DNA of 64,000 nt from Ureibacillus thermophilus (GTDB lineage Bacteria; Bacillota; Bacilli; Bacillales_A; Planococcaceae), in assembly GCF_004331915.1 (NCBI RefSeq), contig NZ_CP036528.1:1254567-1318566 (forward strand). Reading direction: 5' to 3'. Under the pieces are notes generated by a model that was given only the letters and a program-made list of their open reading frames with translations, was not told the DNA's origin and did no database searches. Position numbers and translations under genes: made by a program. Positions 55,502 to 63,928 of this stretch are shown one piece after another; position 1 is the first letter of the stretch, and every line of letters starts with the position of its first letter.

Positions 55502-55963
55502 ATGGGTGTACCAATTTTACCAACGATTAGTACAGGATTTATTGTAATTAGCGCAGTTTTAGTGGCAATCGGATGGGGACTAATCATTGCCAGAAAAATT
55601 GAGGCGCATAAGAAAGTCATGTTGGCAGCTGGTGCGAGCGCGCTAACCTTTTTCATTATATATGCTTTAAGAACATTGTTTATCGGCAATACGGCTTTTG
55701 GCGGTCCTGATAATGTTAAAGTTTATTATACATTCTTCTTAATTTTCCATATTATTTTGGCAACAGTAGGCGGCGTATTAGGACTTATCAGCATTATTAC
55801 TGGTTTAAAAGATAAGCTCACAACCCACCGTCGTCTTGGACCGATTTCAAGTATAATTTGGTTCTTTACAGCCATCACAGGTGTTATTGTATATTTATTG
55901 CTTTATGTAATTTATGAAGGCGGCGAAACAACTTCTGTGATTAAAGCAATTTTAGGAATTTAA
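55502..55963 (+). CDS. yozB: DUF420 oxidase assembly factor (YozB/CtaM-like)
   Basis: This is a 153-residue protein with four TM segments and the DUF420 pattern (IEAHKKVMLAAGASALTFFIIYALR, FHIILATVGGVLGL, THRRLGPIS). The S. aureus homologue CtaM is needed for aa3 oxidase activity. Position after ctaG supports the same role here. Confidence 0.9.
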   Translation: MGVPILPTISTGFIVISAVLVAIGWGLIIARKIEAHKKVMLAAGASALTFFIIYALRTLFIGNTAFGGPDNVKVYYTFFLIFHIILATVGGVLGLISIITGLKDKLTTHRRLGPISSIIWFFTAITGVIVYLLLYVIYEGGETTSVIKAILGI

Positions 55964-55968
55964 TTTCT

Positions 55969-55996
55969 CGAGGCTACTGTTTAGCCTCTTTTTCTT
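55969..55996 (+). terminator. Terminator of ctaG-yozB
   Basis: GAGGCT and AGCCTC form a 6-bp stem with a 7-nt loop, followed by TTTTTCTTTTT. A second GAGGC-type hairpin at 56012-56038 lies on the yugN side. Confidence 0.7.
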
Positions 55997-56072
55997 TTTA
56001 AACCTAAAAAATAAAAAAAGAGGCTATTCAATTGCCTCCTTTGTAATATAAATTAAATAAAATATAAGTGCA

Positions 56073-56435
56073 TTATGCGACGCCGATTTCAGCTAAATCT
56101 TTTTTAATGTTTTCTAAAATGGATTCACATTTTTTTACTAAATGTGCTGGAAATACTTCATCTTCACCGTATTCAACACCATGTGGGTAATAGTATTTGC
56201 CGAGAGCAGGTTTCAAGATTTTTAAAGTAGCTGTATTGTTTCCACAGTCTCCAGAAACGGCTGTGCAGAAAACGCGTAAATAGTAACGGCCTTCTTTCAC
56301 ATCAAAACGTTTGTCAAATGTCATACGGTCATAATCCCATCCGCCGTGGCATGTTAAACCGTTTTTTTCCATTACTTCAACAAGTACCGCTTGGTCTACG
56401 ATTATATCTTCAAGCGTTTTGTTTTCAAAATACAT
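56073..56435 (-). CDS. YugN-like family protein
   Basis: This is a 120-residue protein that begins MYFENKTLEDIIVDQAVLVE, has the GWDYDRMTFDKRFD and GRYYLRVFCTAVSGD segments, and is of the YugN-like type. Function is unknown. ATG 56435 has AGGAGG before it. The reading frame is open upstream, without a ribosome binding site. Confidence 0.85.
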   Translation of the reverse strand: MYFENKTLEDIIVDQAVLVEVMEKNGLTCHGGWDYDRMTFDKRFDVKEGRYYLRVFCTAVSGDCGNNTATLKILKPALGKYYYPHGVEYGEDEVFPAHLVKKCESILENIKKDLAEIGVA

Positions 56436-56580
56436 GAATAATCCTCCTTTTGTTACATCGAACAAATTTTTACGCATAATTTTATAATAGAGCAATTTCT
56501 TAATAGTTGCAATGACAACATTGTGTCATACAAATTAAATTTAGTATAATGAGACCATTATAGCAAAGGATATGAATTGT

Positions 56581-57633
56581 ATGAAAACGCTCTTTCGAAT
56601 ATTAATTGTCCTTTTTTGTATTGCTATTCTTTATTATTATACATCTGATTCAACTTATGAGCTTGAGCCATTGGAAGGCCCAAATTCGAACTCCTCTGTA
56701 ATCCCTAAAACCGAAATTCCAAAAGGGGATGAGGATGCATTGCCAAGACCTGAGATGGGCATTTCTACATACATAAATCAAAAAAGCGATAGGATCGTAA
56801 AGGATTTTGGCGAGCCAAATCGAATTGACCAAAGCGCCTATGGTTATGAATGGTGGGTTTATAATAATAATCCAAAATCATTCATCATGTTTGGGGTAGA
56901 AAATGGAACGATTACTCAAGTGTATACAGCAGGTAGTCATGTGGATGCAACACCGTATAAGATAGGTGAATCGATTGATGAAATTTATCGGATGACGATT
57001 GTTAATCCGGAAATAACGGTAAATATTGGAGATAACGTTTATACATTTTCACTGTCGGAATATGATATGCATTCTCGAATTTTAGTAAAATTTGACGGCG
57101 TTTTTGCCCAATTATATATCGACCAATTCACAAATACGTTGGTGGGCATTCGATATATGAACAGTGAAACCTTGGTGAAGCATAGACCATATGAGATGAG
57201 CTTTGTAGGGGATTTAATTCGGGTGCCGAATTTAAATTCTTATATTTTACAGCAAAGCAATGAAGCCTATTCAAAACAATTATTTGATACGATCAATGTT
57301 TTCCGTAACAATAAGGATGTTCCAGTATTGGAATGGGATGTTGAGGCAAGCCTTGCTGCCATGGAACATAGTGAAGAAATGTATACAGAAGATTATTTGT
57401 CTCATGATTCGCCTAAATTTGGTTCGCTTAAAGATCGGCTGCAAATGCATTCAATTGTGTATGATGAAGCGGGAGAAAACTTGGCTACAGCTTATTATGA
57501 TGCCATTGAAGCTGCCCATGGATGGTTTAATTCAGAGGAGCATCGCGATTTGATTTTAAATGAAAAATTCACTCATGTTGGTTCAGGGGTTTTCATCAAT
57601 TACTATACTCAAATTTTTTTAAAGAAACCTTGA
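56581..57633 (+). CDS. CAP-domain protein with CAP-associated N-terminal domain (YlbC-like)
   Basis: This is a 350-residue protein with an N-terminal signal anchor (TLFRILIVLFCIAILYYYTS). A CAP-associated domain follows (DRIVKDFGEPNRIDQSAYGYEWWVYNN). The CAP/SCP domain covers about 225-350: VLEWDVEASLAAMEHSEEM, YLSHDSP, GENLATAY and HRDLILNEKFTHVGSG. The domain pair is that of B. subtilis YlbC. It acts outside the membrane; its activity is unknown. ATG 56581 is 9 bp from AAAGGAT. Confidence 0.9.
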   Translation: MKTLFRILIVLFCIAILYYYTSDSTYELEPLEGPNSNSSVIPKTEIPKGDEDALPRPEMGISTYINQKSDRIVKDFGEPNRIDQSAYGYEWWVYNNNPKSFIMFGVENGTITQVYTAGSHVDATPYKIGESIDEIYRMTIVNPEITVNIGDNVYTFSLSEYDMHSRILVKFDGVFAQLYIDQFTNTLVGIRYMNSETLVKHRPYEMSFVGDLIRVPNLNSYILQQSNEAYSKQLFDTINVFRNNKDVPVLEWDVEASLAAMEHSEEMYTEDYLSHDSPKFGSLKDRLQMHSIVYDEAGENLATAYYDAIEAAHGWFNSEEHRDLILNEKFTHVGSGVFINYYTQIFLKKP

Positions 57634-57648
57634 TTTAGAAAAATCTTC

Positions 57649-57699
57649 AAAAAGCGGATTGAGAAAATGGTTGTTTTCCAATTCGCTTTTTTATTTTTT
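57649..57699 (+). terminator. Terminator of the CAP-domain gene
   Basis: AAAAAGCGGATTG and CAATTCGCTTTTTT form a stem with one mismatch, extended by GAAAA/TTTTC in the loop, then a T-rich run. Confidence 0.85.
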
Positions 57700-57745
57700 A
57701 AGAAATCCCTAACTTGTTGCCCCTGTGTCACATTTTTTTCCTGGG

Positions 57746-57754
57746 CATATGATA
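57746..57754 (+). promoter_or_regulatory. CATATGATA, possible sporulation-type -10 before the MurE-like gene
   Basis: CATATGATA fits the -10 of sigma-K (CATANNNTA) and partly sigma-E. The -35 region (GTCACATT) is similar to a sigma-E -35, but spacing is too short. It lies 20 bp before the start codon. Confidence 0.3.
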
Positions 57755-57773
57755 TGGGAAAAGGAGTGACACA

Positions 57774-59246
57774 GTGCAATTAGCAGAGTTATTAAAAGAT
57801 TGGCCTTGTACGGTGAAAGGCAGCTCCATCCGCATTGAAGTAACTGGTATTGAAGATCATGCCCAGCATGTGAAACCCGGCGATTTATTTATTGTCAGAA
57901 AAGGGAAAAAGTTTGATGGGTATGAGTTCATTGATTTAGCCATTCAAAATGGTGCGGTTGGAGTTGTCATTGAAGATGAAAATAAACTCGATCAATTAAA
58001 ATTACCGGTGCCTCTAATTTGGGTTCCGAACTGTTTAAAGTTTATGTCCTTTAGTGCTGCAAAAATTCATCATTTTCCTGCAGAAGCGCTGCAAGTCATT
58101 GCAATAACTGGTACGAATGGAAAAACGACGGTGAGCCATTTTATTGGGCAACTGCTGCAAGCACTACATAAAAAGGTCATGGTAATTGGAACGGTTGGCG
58201 TATTTATCAATGGTGAAGAAATTGATTTAGAATACGAACATTTAACAACACTGCAGCCGAAACATTTGCATAAAATCTTGCAGTATGCGGTAAGAAATAG
58301 AATACAATATGTGGCACTGGAAGCCTCTTCTATGGGGCTTGCGACTCATCGGCTGGATGATTGCGATATTGATATAGGGGTATTTTTAAATTTAGCGGAA
58401 GATCATATTGAAGAACACGGATCCTTTGAAAAATATAAACAATCCAAACAAATTTTAGCCCAGCTGGCAAAAAAGATTATATTAAATGGTGACGATTCAT
58501 TTTGTCGAACAGTAGGTCTGCAATCGAAAAAGAAAAAGACCTATTTTGGTCTCGGAAATCGCATGAATTACCAATTGCAAGTGTTGGCGGAGGGCATTCA
58601 GCATACCACTTGCTGTTTGCAGAGCGATAAAGGCCAAAAGGTGTTTACATTGCCATTTGTGGGAGAATATCAATTGCAAAATGCCATCGCTGCCATTACA
58701 ACCGTCAGCGAATTAGGCTTCCCAATCGATAAGATTTGTGAAGCGGCAGAACACTTGCATTTGCCAAACGGAAGGCTTGAGCCGGTTCCAAATAATTTAA
58801 ATTTGTCTATCTACATCGACTATGCCCATACGGAAGCAGCGTTGAGAGCCGTATTAAAAACATTGAAAAAAACAGTGAAAAACGAATTAATTTTAGTATT
58901 TAGCTGCGGCGGCGACAGAGATAAACATAAGCGGATAAAAATGGGGGCGGTTGCTTCCAAATATGCAGATATGATTTACTTGACAACTGATAATCCGAGA
59001 AGTGAGGATCCAACTTTGATAAATTCTCAAATTGCAGCCGGGTTCCCATCGACTCAAAAATATGAAATGATATTAGATCGGGCAGAAGCTATCGAAAAAG
59101 CTATTTTATCTGCTAAAGAAGGGGATACGATCCTTATCGCCGGAAAAGGGCATGAAACGACCCAAACCTTTAAGGACAAGGAAATTTATTTTTCCGATTA
59201 TGAATGTGTTCAAGCTGTTTTGGCAAATTATCATCAAAATCAATAA
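57774..59246 (+). CDS. MurE-like Mur ligase, stand-alone (diaminopimelate-type motif)
   Basis: This is a 490-residue three-domain Mur ligase: an N-terminal UDP-binding domain, a central ATPase domain with GTNGKTT (113-119), and a C-terminal domain with FSCGGDRDKHKR and the substrate motif DNPRSEDP (Asp406-Arg409). DNPR is the motif of enzymes adding meso-diaminopimelate. It is outside a dcw cluster. In relatives with L-lysine vegetative walls, a separate diaminopimelate ligase makes the spore cortex precursor; that role is inferred here. GTG 57774 follows AAAAGGAGTGA. Confidence 0.85.
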   Translation: MQLAELLKDWPCTVKGSSIRIEVTGIEDHAQHVKPGDLFIVRKGKKFDGYEFIDLAIQNGAVGVVIEDENKLDQLKLPVPLIWVPNCLKFMSFSAAKIHHFPAEALQVIAITGTNGKTTVSHFIGQLLQALHKKVMVIGTVGVFINGEEIDLEYEHLTTLQPKHLHKILQYAVRNRIQYVALEASSMGLATHRLDDCDIDIGVFLNLAEDHIEEHGSFEKYKQSKQILAQLAKKIILNGDDSFCRTVGLQSKKKKTYFGLGNRMNYQLQVLAEGIQHTTCCLQSDKGQKVFTLPFVGEYQLQNAIAAITTVSELGFPIDKICEAAEHLHLPNGRLEPVPNNLNLSIYIDYAHTEAALRAVLKTLKKTVKNELILVFSCGGDRDKHKRIKMGAVASKYADMIYLTTDNPRSEDPTLINSQIAAGFPSTQKYEMILDRAEAIEKAILSAKEGDTILIAGKGHETTQTFKDKEIYFSDYECVQAVLANYHQNQ

Positions 59247-59305
59247 AAGCTTCTTAAGGAAGGCGACTAAAGCAAGTATTGAAAATACAAACTTCGCTGA
59301 AATTT

Positions 59306-59314
59306 TGCTATGAT
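59306..59314 (+). promoter_or_regulatory. Extended -10 of ricF
   Basis: TGCTATGAT is an extended -10 with no clear -35, about 24 bp before the ricF start codon. Confidence 0.4.
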
Positions 59315-59337
59315 AGATATACAGATTGGAGGAAAAA

Positions 59338-59784
59338 ATGATGATGATGACATCAGAATGGGCCTTCATTTTAGATGAAGCTGACGCATTGAGCTCCATG
59401 ATTCTCAATTCTGAACTCGTTCGCAATTACCGAGAAGCGCACCAAGCGGTTTACAGCGACCGATCGTTAGTTGAGAAGATTGCCGCATTTAATCGATTAA
59501 AAGAACAATATGAGGATGTACAACGTTTTGGCAAGTATCATCCTGATTATCATACAATTATGAAAGAAATTCGAAAGCAGAAAAGGGAACTGGATTTAAA
59601 TGAAAAAGTTGCCAATTTAAAATTTGCTGAAAATGAACTGCAAGATTTGTTGGATGAAATTTGTCTCATTATTGGAAAATCCGTTTCGGAAGCGGTCAAA
59701 GTTCCAGTGAGCAACCCATTTTTTGAAACGTCTTGCCACTCCGGCGGCTGCGGATCCGGTGGAAATTGCTCTTGTTCTGCTTAA
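59338..59784 (+). CDS. ricF: RicF (YlbF), component of the RicAFT complex
   Basis: This is a 148-residue helical protein (SSMILNSELVRNYREAHQAVY, then KIAAFNRLKEQYEDVQRFGKYHPDY) with a C-terminal cysteine cluster CHSGGCGSGGNCSC. RicF, RicA and RicT form a complex with iron-sulfur clusters that stimulates RNase Y mRNA processing and affects competence, sporulation and biofilms. The cluster fits Fe-S binding. ATG 59338 follows GGAGG. Confidence 0.9.
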   Translation: MMMMTSEWAFILDEADALSSMILNSELVRNYREAHQAVYSDRSLVEKIAAFNRLKEQYEDVQRFGKYHPDYHTIMKEIRKQKRELDLNEKVANLKFAENELQDLLDEICLIIGKSVSEAVKVPVSNPFFETSCHSGGCGSGGNCSCSA

Positions 59785-59797
59785 GAAAAAATCAAAC

Positions 59798-59836
59798 AGG
59801 CTGTTTGGAAAGGAATTGCTTTCTGAACAGCCTTAT
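59798..59836 (+). terminator. Terminator of ricF
   Basis: AGGCTGTTTGGAAAG and CTTTCTGAACAGCCT form a long stem with two mismatches, followed by TATTTCTT. Confidence 0.8.
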
Positions 59837-59866
59837 TTCTTAATTTATTCAATATTGGAGGAAGTT

Positions 59867-60325
59867 ATGATTTTAGTAAGTGCATGTTTAGCAGGTTTAA
59901 AAGTTCGTTATAATGGCACCGATTGTTTAGATGAAAAAATAGCGAAATTGCTTGAAGAGAAAAAAGCCGTCACGGTTTGTCCAGAAGTGCTTGGAGGATT
60001 GCCGATTCCTCGGGAGCCAGCTGAAATCATTGGGGGAGACGGTTTTGATGTGTTAGATGGGAAGGCAAAGGTTGTTTCAAAATCAGGAAAGGATGTAACA
60101 GAACATTTTTTAAAGGGAGCCTTAACTACTTTGGAAATCGCTAAGAAAGTGAATGCTACAATTGTCGTGTTGAAAGAAAACAGTCCGTCTTGTGGAAGTA
60201 CGATGATTTACAATGGAGAGTTTAATGGAGAGAAAAAGGCAGGAGATGGCGTTACTTCTGCGTTGCTGAAACGAAATGGATTTAGAGTGATTTCAGAAGA
60301 GGAGTTTTTGAGGGAATTAAATTAA
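59867..60325 (+). CDS. DUF523 family protein
   Basis: This is a 152-residue protein of the DUF523 family: ILVSACLAGLKVRYNG, VCPEVLGGLPIPREPAEI and LKENSPSCGS. The conserved cysteines suggest metal or Fe-S binding; it may act in nucleotide or tRNA-related sulfur chemistry, but the function is not known. GGAGGAAG precedes ATG 59867. Confidence 0.9.
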   Translation: MILVSACLAGLKVRYNGTDCLDEKIAKLLEEKKAVTVCPEVLGGLPIPREPAEIIGGDGFDVLDGKAKVVSKSGKDVTEHFLKGALTTLEIAKKVNATIVVLKENSPSCGSTMIYNGEFNGEKKAGDGVTSALLKRNGFRVISEEEFLRELN

Positions 60326-60330
60326 AAAAA

Positions 60331-60636
60331 GTTTGGACAAATCAAAAAACATCATTTTCTCCAAAGAGAAAATGATGTTTTTTGAGATGTTATTAAAAAT
60401 TGATTTCCGTTCCGGGGACGCTTTCCGCGGGACCGGATCGAGCCTCCTCTGAGTCATCCCTTCGCTCCTCGTGGTCTCGAAAGGGCTCGTCGCAGGAAAG
60501 CTTTGAATTTACTTCCTTGAACTTGCTCCGCTTTGCGACTAAGCGTGCGAGACAAGATTCGCTCCGTCACTCCAATCAATTTTTTATCAAAACTCTTTCA
60601 GCTGCACCTATAATTTTTTGTTCATGTCCCAGCCTC
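60331..60636 (-). repeat. GAGGCTGGGACA repeat element, copy R6 (inverted)
   Basis: The 306-bp copy is in the opposite orientation to R1-R5 and has a degenerate end (GTTTGGACAAATC). It keeps the hairpin (CATCATTTTCTC, loop, GAGAAAATGATG) and has the long core with a GCGACTAAGCGTGCGAGAC segment, like R3. It lies between convergent DUF523 and GDPD genes. Confidence 0.87.
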
Positions 60637-60649
60637 TAGGATGAAAAAA

Positions 60650-61585
60650 CTATTTTTCATTTTCATTTTTTTCTGCTTGGCTTTCTATCCAATTTCGTAC
60701 AAGGGGAACTGCAATATCTGGCCGGTCGGTGATAATGCCTTGTGCACCGTTTTCCAATAATTTTTTCATTTGTTCTTCATCGTCAATTACCCAATAATGG
60801 ACAGGGATGTTGAATTTGTTCAAGAAAGCAATAAATTTCGGCGAGTCGAGCGTAATTCTTCCATGTTTTTGAGGCAGTTGAAATACGTCGACTTTTGGTT
60901 GATATAGATGTCTAAATTGGCTCGTATAAGCGGCAAAGGCTTTTTTTACATCCGTTTCTCCTGCTCCTAAAGCAACTCGATTTTGGGCATATAAATTGAA
61001 ACGGTCTACTTGTTCGCTATAGAAGCTCGTTACTACTACCCGATTTTCTGCGTGGTATTCTTCTATTAATCTCCATAGTTTCGAAGGCATTAAGCTTCCT
61101 TCATAGGTTTCCGGGCTATCCTTAATGTCAATATTTATATACATATTCGGGAATTTTTCAAATAATTCTCTTAACGTCACAATATCTACTTTTTCATTAC
61201 GGTATGGATAATTTCCTTCTTCGTCTTTATAATGATAAGCAAAATTAAAGGTCTTTAATTCTTCTAATGTAAAGTCTCTTATAGCACCTATCCCATCTGA
61301 AGTTCGATCGATGGTCTCATCGTGAAAAGCAACGATTTCTTCGTCTTTTGTAAGGCGTATATCGATTTCAAAGCCATCTACTCCAAGTTCAAATGCTTTA
61401 TCAAAAGCAATCATAGTATGCTCTGGTGCGAGTTTTGCCCCACCTCTATGAGCTAACACAACAGGAGATTTTTGTAAAACAGCTTTTCCTTCTCGTTTTT
61501 GGGGTTTTAAAAAAGCTTTGCTTCCAGCCCATGCGGCCGCACTTGCAGCAGCAATCGCCAGCGCCAATTTTGTTTTTTTTCCCAT
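60650..61585 (-). CDS. Glycerophosphodiester phosphodiesterase family protein
   Basis: This is a 311-residue GDPD TIM-barrel protein with an N-terminal membrane segment (LALAIAAASAAAWAGSKAF). Motifs are LAHRGGAKLAPEHT, DGFEIDIRLTKDEEIVAFHDETIDRTSDG and the late VHYWVIDDEEQM with GIITDRPD. It should hydrolyse glycerophosphodiesters at the outer membrane face, perhaps from lipids or teichoic acid. AAAGGAGG precedes ATG 61585. Confidence 0.92.
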   Translation of the reverse strand: MGKKTKLALAIAAASAAAWAGSKAFLKPQKREGKAVLQKSPVVLAHRGGAKLAPEHTMIAFDKAFELGVDGFEIDIRLTKDEEIVAFHDETIDRTSDGIGAIRDFTLEELKTFNFAYHYKDEEGNYPYRNEKVDIVTLRELFEKFPNMYINIDIKDSPETYEGSLMPSKLWRLIEEYHAENRVVVTSFYSEQVDRFNLYAQNRVALGAGETDVKKAFAAYTSQFRHLYQPKVDVFQLPQKHGRITLDSPKFIAFLNKFNIPVHYWVIDDEEQMKKLLENGAQGIITDRPDIAVPLVRNWIESQAEKNENEK

Positions 61586-61769
61586 GTTTGGCCTCCTTTA
61601 CGAGCTTCTATCTTCTATTTGCAATTGAAAGTCTACTTTACTTGTTTAGCAAAAATTTAGTCCCTTAAAATTGATTATAACGAAAATTGTAGCGTCATGT
61701 CACGAATGTTCAGTTGCTATTGATTTTGCGTGTATGGTATCCTTGAAATGAAGAAAAGGGGTAATAAAA

Positions 61770-62045
61770 ATGCAAGAACGCCAAGGGCTAATTGTGTATA
61801 TTTATCAGTTAAAAAACGCTAAAAGTTTGAGAAAGTTTGGACATGTGCATTATATTTCAAGAAAATTAAAATATGTTGTCCTTTATTGTAATCGAGATGA
61901 AATTTCTTATATAAAAAATAAAATACAACGCCTTCCTTTTGTGAAAGACGTTGTGGAATCTTATTTGCCGTTTGTAAAAAATGAGTTTGAAAATAGCAAA
62001 TCGAAGAAAGAAAAAGAAGAATTTGATTATCGAATTGGACTTTAA
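61770..62045 (+). CDS. ylbG: YlbG family protein (DUF2129)
   Basis: This is a 91-residue protein with the YlbG pattern (LIVYIYQLKNAKSLRKFGHVHYISRKLKYVVLYCN, then LPFVKDVVESYLPFVKNEFENS). Function is unknown; genes of this family often lie near ricF and rsmD. AAAGGGG precedes the ATG. Its stop directly abuts the stop of the convergent next gene. Confidence 0.93.
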   Translation: MQERQGLIVYIYQLKNAKSLRKFGHVHYISRKLKYVVLYCNRDEISYIKNKIQRLPFVKDVVESYLPFVKNEFENSKSKKEKEEFDYRIGL

Positions 62046-62435
62046 TTAATCGAGCGGTGGAATTAAGCGGTTCATTCGCAATACGCCGATTAAATGTTGA
62101 TAGAATAAAATGGTTTCAGCATAGTAACAGGAGTGTTTTATATCCATTGGAACTGCTTCTTTGCCGATTTCTTTTAATGCTTCCTCAAATAGCTCTAGCC
62201 GCTTAGATGGTTTTTCTGGTGTGTAAGGAATTCCTTCGCGGCATATGTATATCGGCATAAAATTGCTGTCGCCAACGGGTTCAAAGGCTACTGCCGGGGA
62301 AGCGTACGCTTGATTTCCTTTATAAGATATAAATAAAAAGGCGTTATGGAATCTTTTTTTATTGGTGCGAATCAATTCACAAAGCTCATAAATATCTCCA
62401 TAACCTTGTCCTAGTTCGACAAATTGTTGAGTCAT
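62046..62435 (-). CDS. Conserved hypothetical protein between ylbG and rsmD
   Basis: This is a 129-residue soluble protein (FVELGQGYGDIYELCELIRTNKKRFHNAFLFIS, later YYAETILFYQHLIGVLRMNRLIPPLD). I do not recognise the family with certainty. AAGGATGA precedes ATG 62435. It is convergent with ylbG with no gap and divergent from the next gene. Confidence 0.7.
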   Translation of the reverse strand: MTQQFVELGQGYGDIYELCELIRTNKKRFHNAFLFISYKGNQAYASPAVAFEPVGDSNFMPIYICREGIPYTPEKPSKRLELFEEALKEIGKEAVPMDIKHSCYYAETILFYQHLIGVLRMNRLIPPLD

Positions 62436-62489
62436 TTTTTTATCATCCTTTCTTTTTCATATATTAACATGGTTAAAGGTGGTTTGCCC

Positions 62490-63905
62490 ATGAAATATAT
62501 CGTGTCTTTTTTTAGTGTGCTCGTTCTGCTGATTGGCGGCGTACTCTTTTTTCAATATCAAGTTTTTTCTAATCAAGAAGAAAGTGAATTAGAAGAGTTT
62601 ACTTATAATCAAGAAATTGATGTCGTGTTAAGGGGAGATAGTTTAGATATCCGCCACCACTTAAAAAATCTACCAAATCAAACGGTTTATATCAACTGGC
62701 CCGAACAAGCCCAAAACCCTGATTGTTTTATCGAAAAAGAAAATAGCTGCAAACGGTTAAGTGACGATTATTCCAAATTTGAAAAAAGCGATATTCAAAC
62801 TCAATCCATATCATACATAATCCCATTACAAGGCGGATTAAAATCCAGCCAGCTGCTGAAAAATATTTTTGTTACATTAGAAAATGGAATTGTATCTCAT
62901 ACAACAGTGCATGTTACAACTGACCAATCTGTGAATGGAACATGGATTACAGGATTGCCTTTAGTCGGCCAACAATCTTTATCGTTAGTCAACTATACGA
63001 TGTTTAGCGGCACTGGTCCAGTCTATGAATTGTATTATCAAGCTGGAGAGCTGTATCATCGAGAAAAAGATGACTTAATTTCGATTTATTCACCAAATCC
63101 AATTCAGGATGATTTAATGAAACAATTTGATGAAATAAAATTCATGAATGATGAACATATTGCTGTTGTACTTAACTCTAGCCTTGATTCGCAAGGAAGC
63201 CGCATTTTGTTTACGAATCAGTCAACTGTTGAAGCCATGAAGGAAGATATATTTTTAACGCAATTAAACATGAAGTATCAGTTTGAAAATGTGCCAAATT
63301 GGTTAAGAGAAGTATTAGCTTCATTTTTAACTAATAGCGAAATTGGCGGAGAGAAAGCAAAAGAAATGACAGTGACGCTAAAAAATCGGATGACGGAATC
63401 CCAACTTAAACTTTGGAATGAAAAATTGCAGGAGTTGGAAGGCAAAAAAATTGATGCAGCCACTTTAGATCAACTGTTAAGCGAAGTGTTCGGCAACCAT
63501 ACACAATATTTTGAGGCAAATGCTTCAGCGGATGGAGTCTATCCATTATTGTTTAATGATACACGGGATGTGTATGTCAATACCAACTTAGTGAAAGATG
63601 TTGAAGTCATTTTTAAAGATGGGCAAGTGCTCTATTCGGCTGATTCATTATTAAAACATCTTGGATATGAAACGAAGATTGGAGAAAATGGCTTTTATGT
63701 GGACAATGATGCAAGACAATTCCGCTTCCCGATTGACCACGGCTTTTATGTTTATAATCAAAGACGATACAATACGGTTTCTCAACCAATAAAAATCGTT
63801 TCAGGGAAGTATTACATCGAAGAGTCTTGGCTGCAAAAATTATTCCTTGTAGAAGTGGACAAAAAGAAAGACACTATTTCCATTCATACACTTGAATTAA
63901 AATAA
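62490..63905 (+). CDS. Membrane-anchored protein with C-terminal stalk-type domain, unknown
   Basis: This is a 471-residue protein with one N-terminal TM segment (YIVSFFSVLVLLIGGVLFF) and an extracytoplasmic remainder. The middle part is not recognised. It resembles a GerMN/anti-sigma-type extracellular region only loosely. The last 100 residues (VLYSADSLLKHLGYETKIGE then FYVDNDARQFRFPIDHG and YYIEESWLQKLF) resemble the copper amine oxidase N-terminal-like (stalk) domain common in Gram-positive envelope proteins. ATG 62490 has AAAGGTGG before it. Confidence 0.75.
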   Translation: MKYIVSFFSVLVLLIGGVLFFQYQVFSNQEESELEEFTYNQEIDVVLRGDSLDIRHHLKNLPNQTVYINWPEQAQNPDCFIEKENSCKRLSDDYSKFEKSDIQTQSISYIIPLQGGLKSSQLLKNIFVTLENGIVSHTTVHVTTDQSVNGTWITGLPLVGQQSLSLVNYTMFSGTGPVYELYYQAGELYHREKDDLISIYSPNPIQDDLMKQFDEIKFMNDEHIAVVLNSSLDSQGSRILFTNQSTVEAMKEDIFLTQLNMKYQFENVPNWLREVLASFLTNSEIGGEKAKEMTVTLKNRMTESQLKLWNEKLQELEGKKIDAATLDQLLSEVFGNHTQYFEANASADGVYPLLFNDTRDVYVNTNLVKDVEVIFKDGQVLYSADSLLKHLGYETKIGENGFYVDNDARQFRFPIDHGFYVYNQRRYNTVSQPIKIVSGKYYIEESWLQKLFLVEVDKKKDTISIHTLELK

Positions 63906-63928
63906 TGAAAGAAAGATTGGTGAGAAAA

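Noticed and set aside
57720-57760. A full sigma-K or sigma-E promoter for the MurE-like gene
   Set aside because: The -10 fits, but the spacing to the best -35-like sequence (GTCACATT) is too short, so only the -10 is listed, with low confidence.
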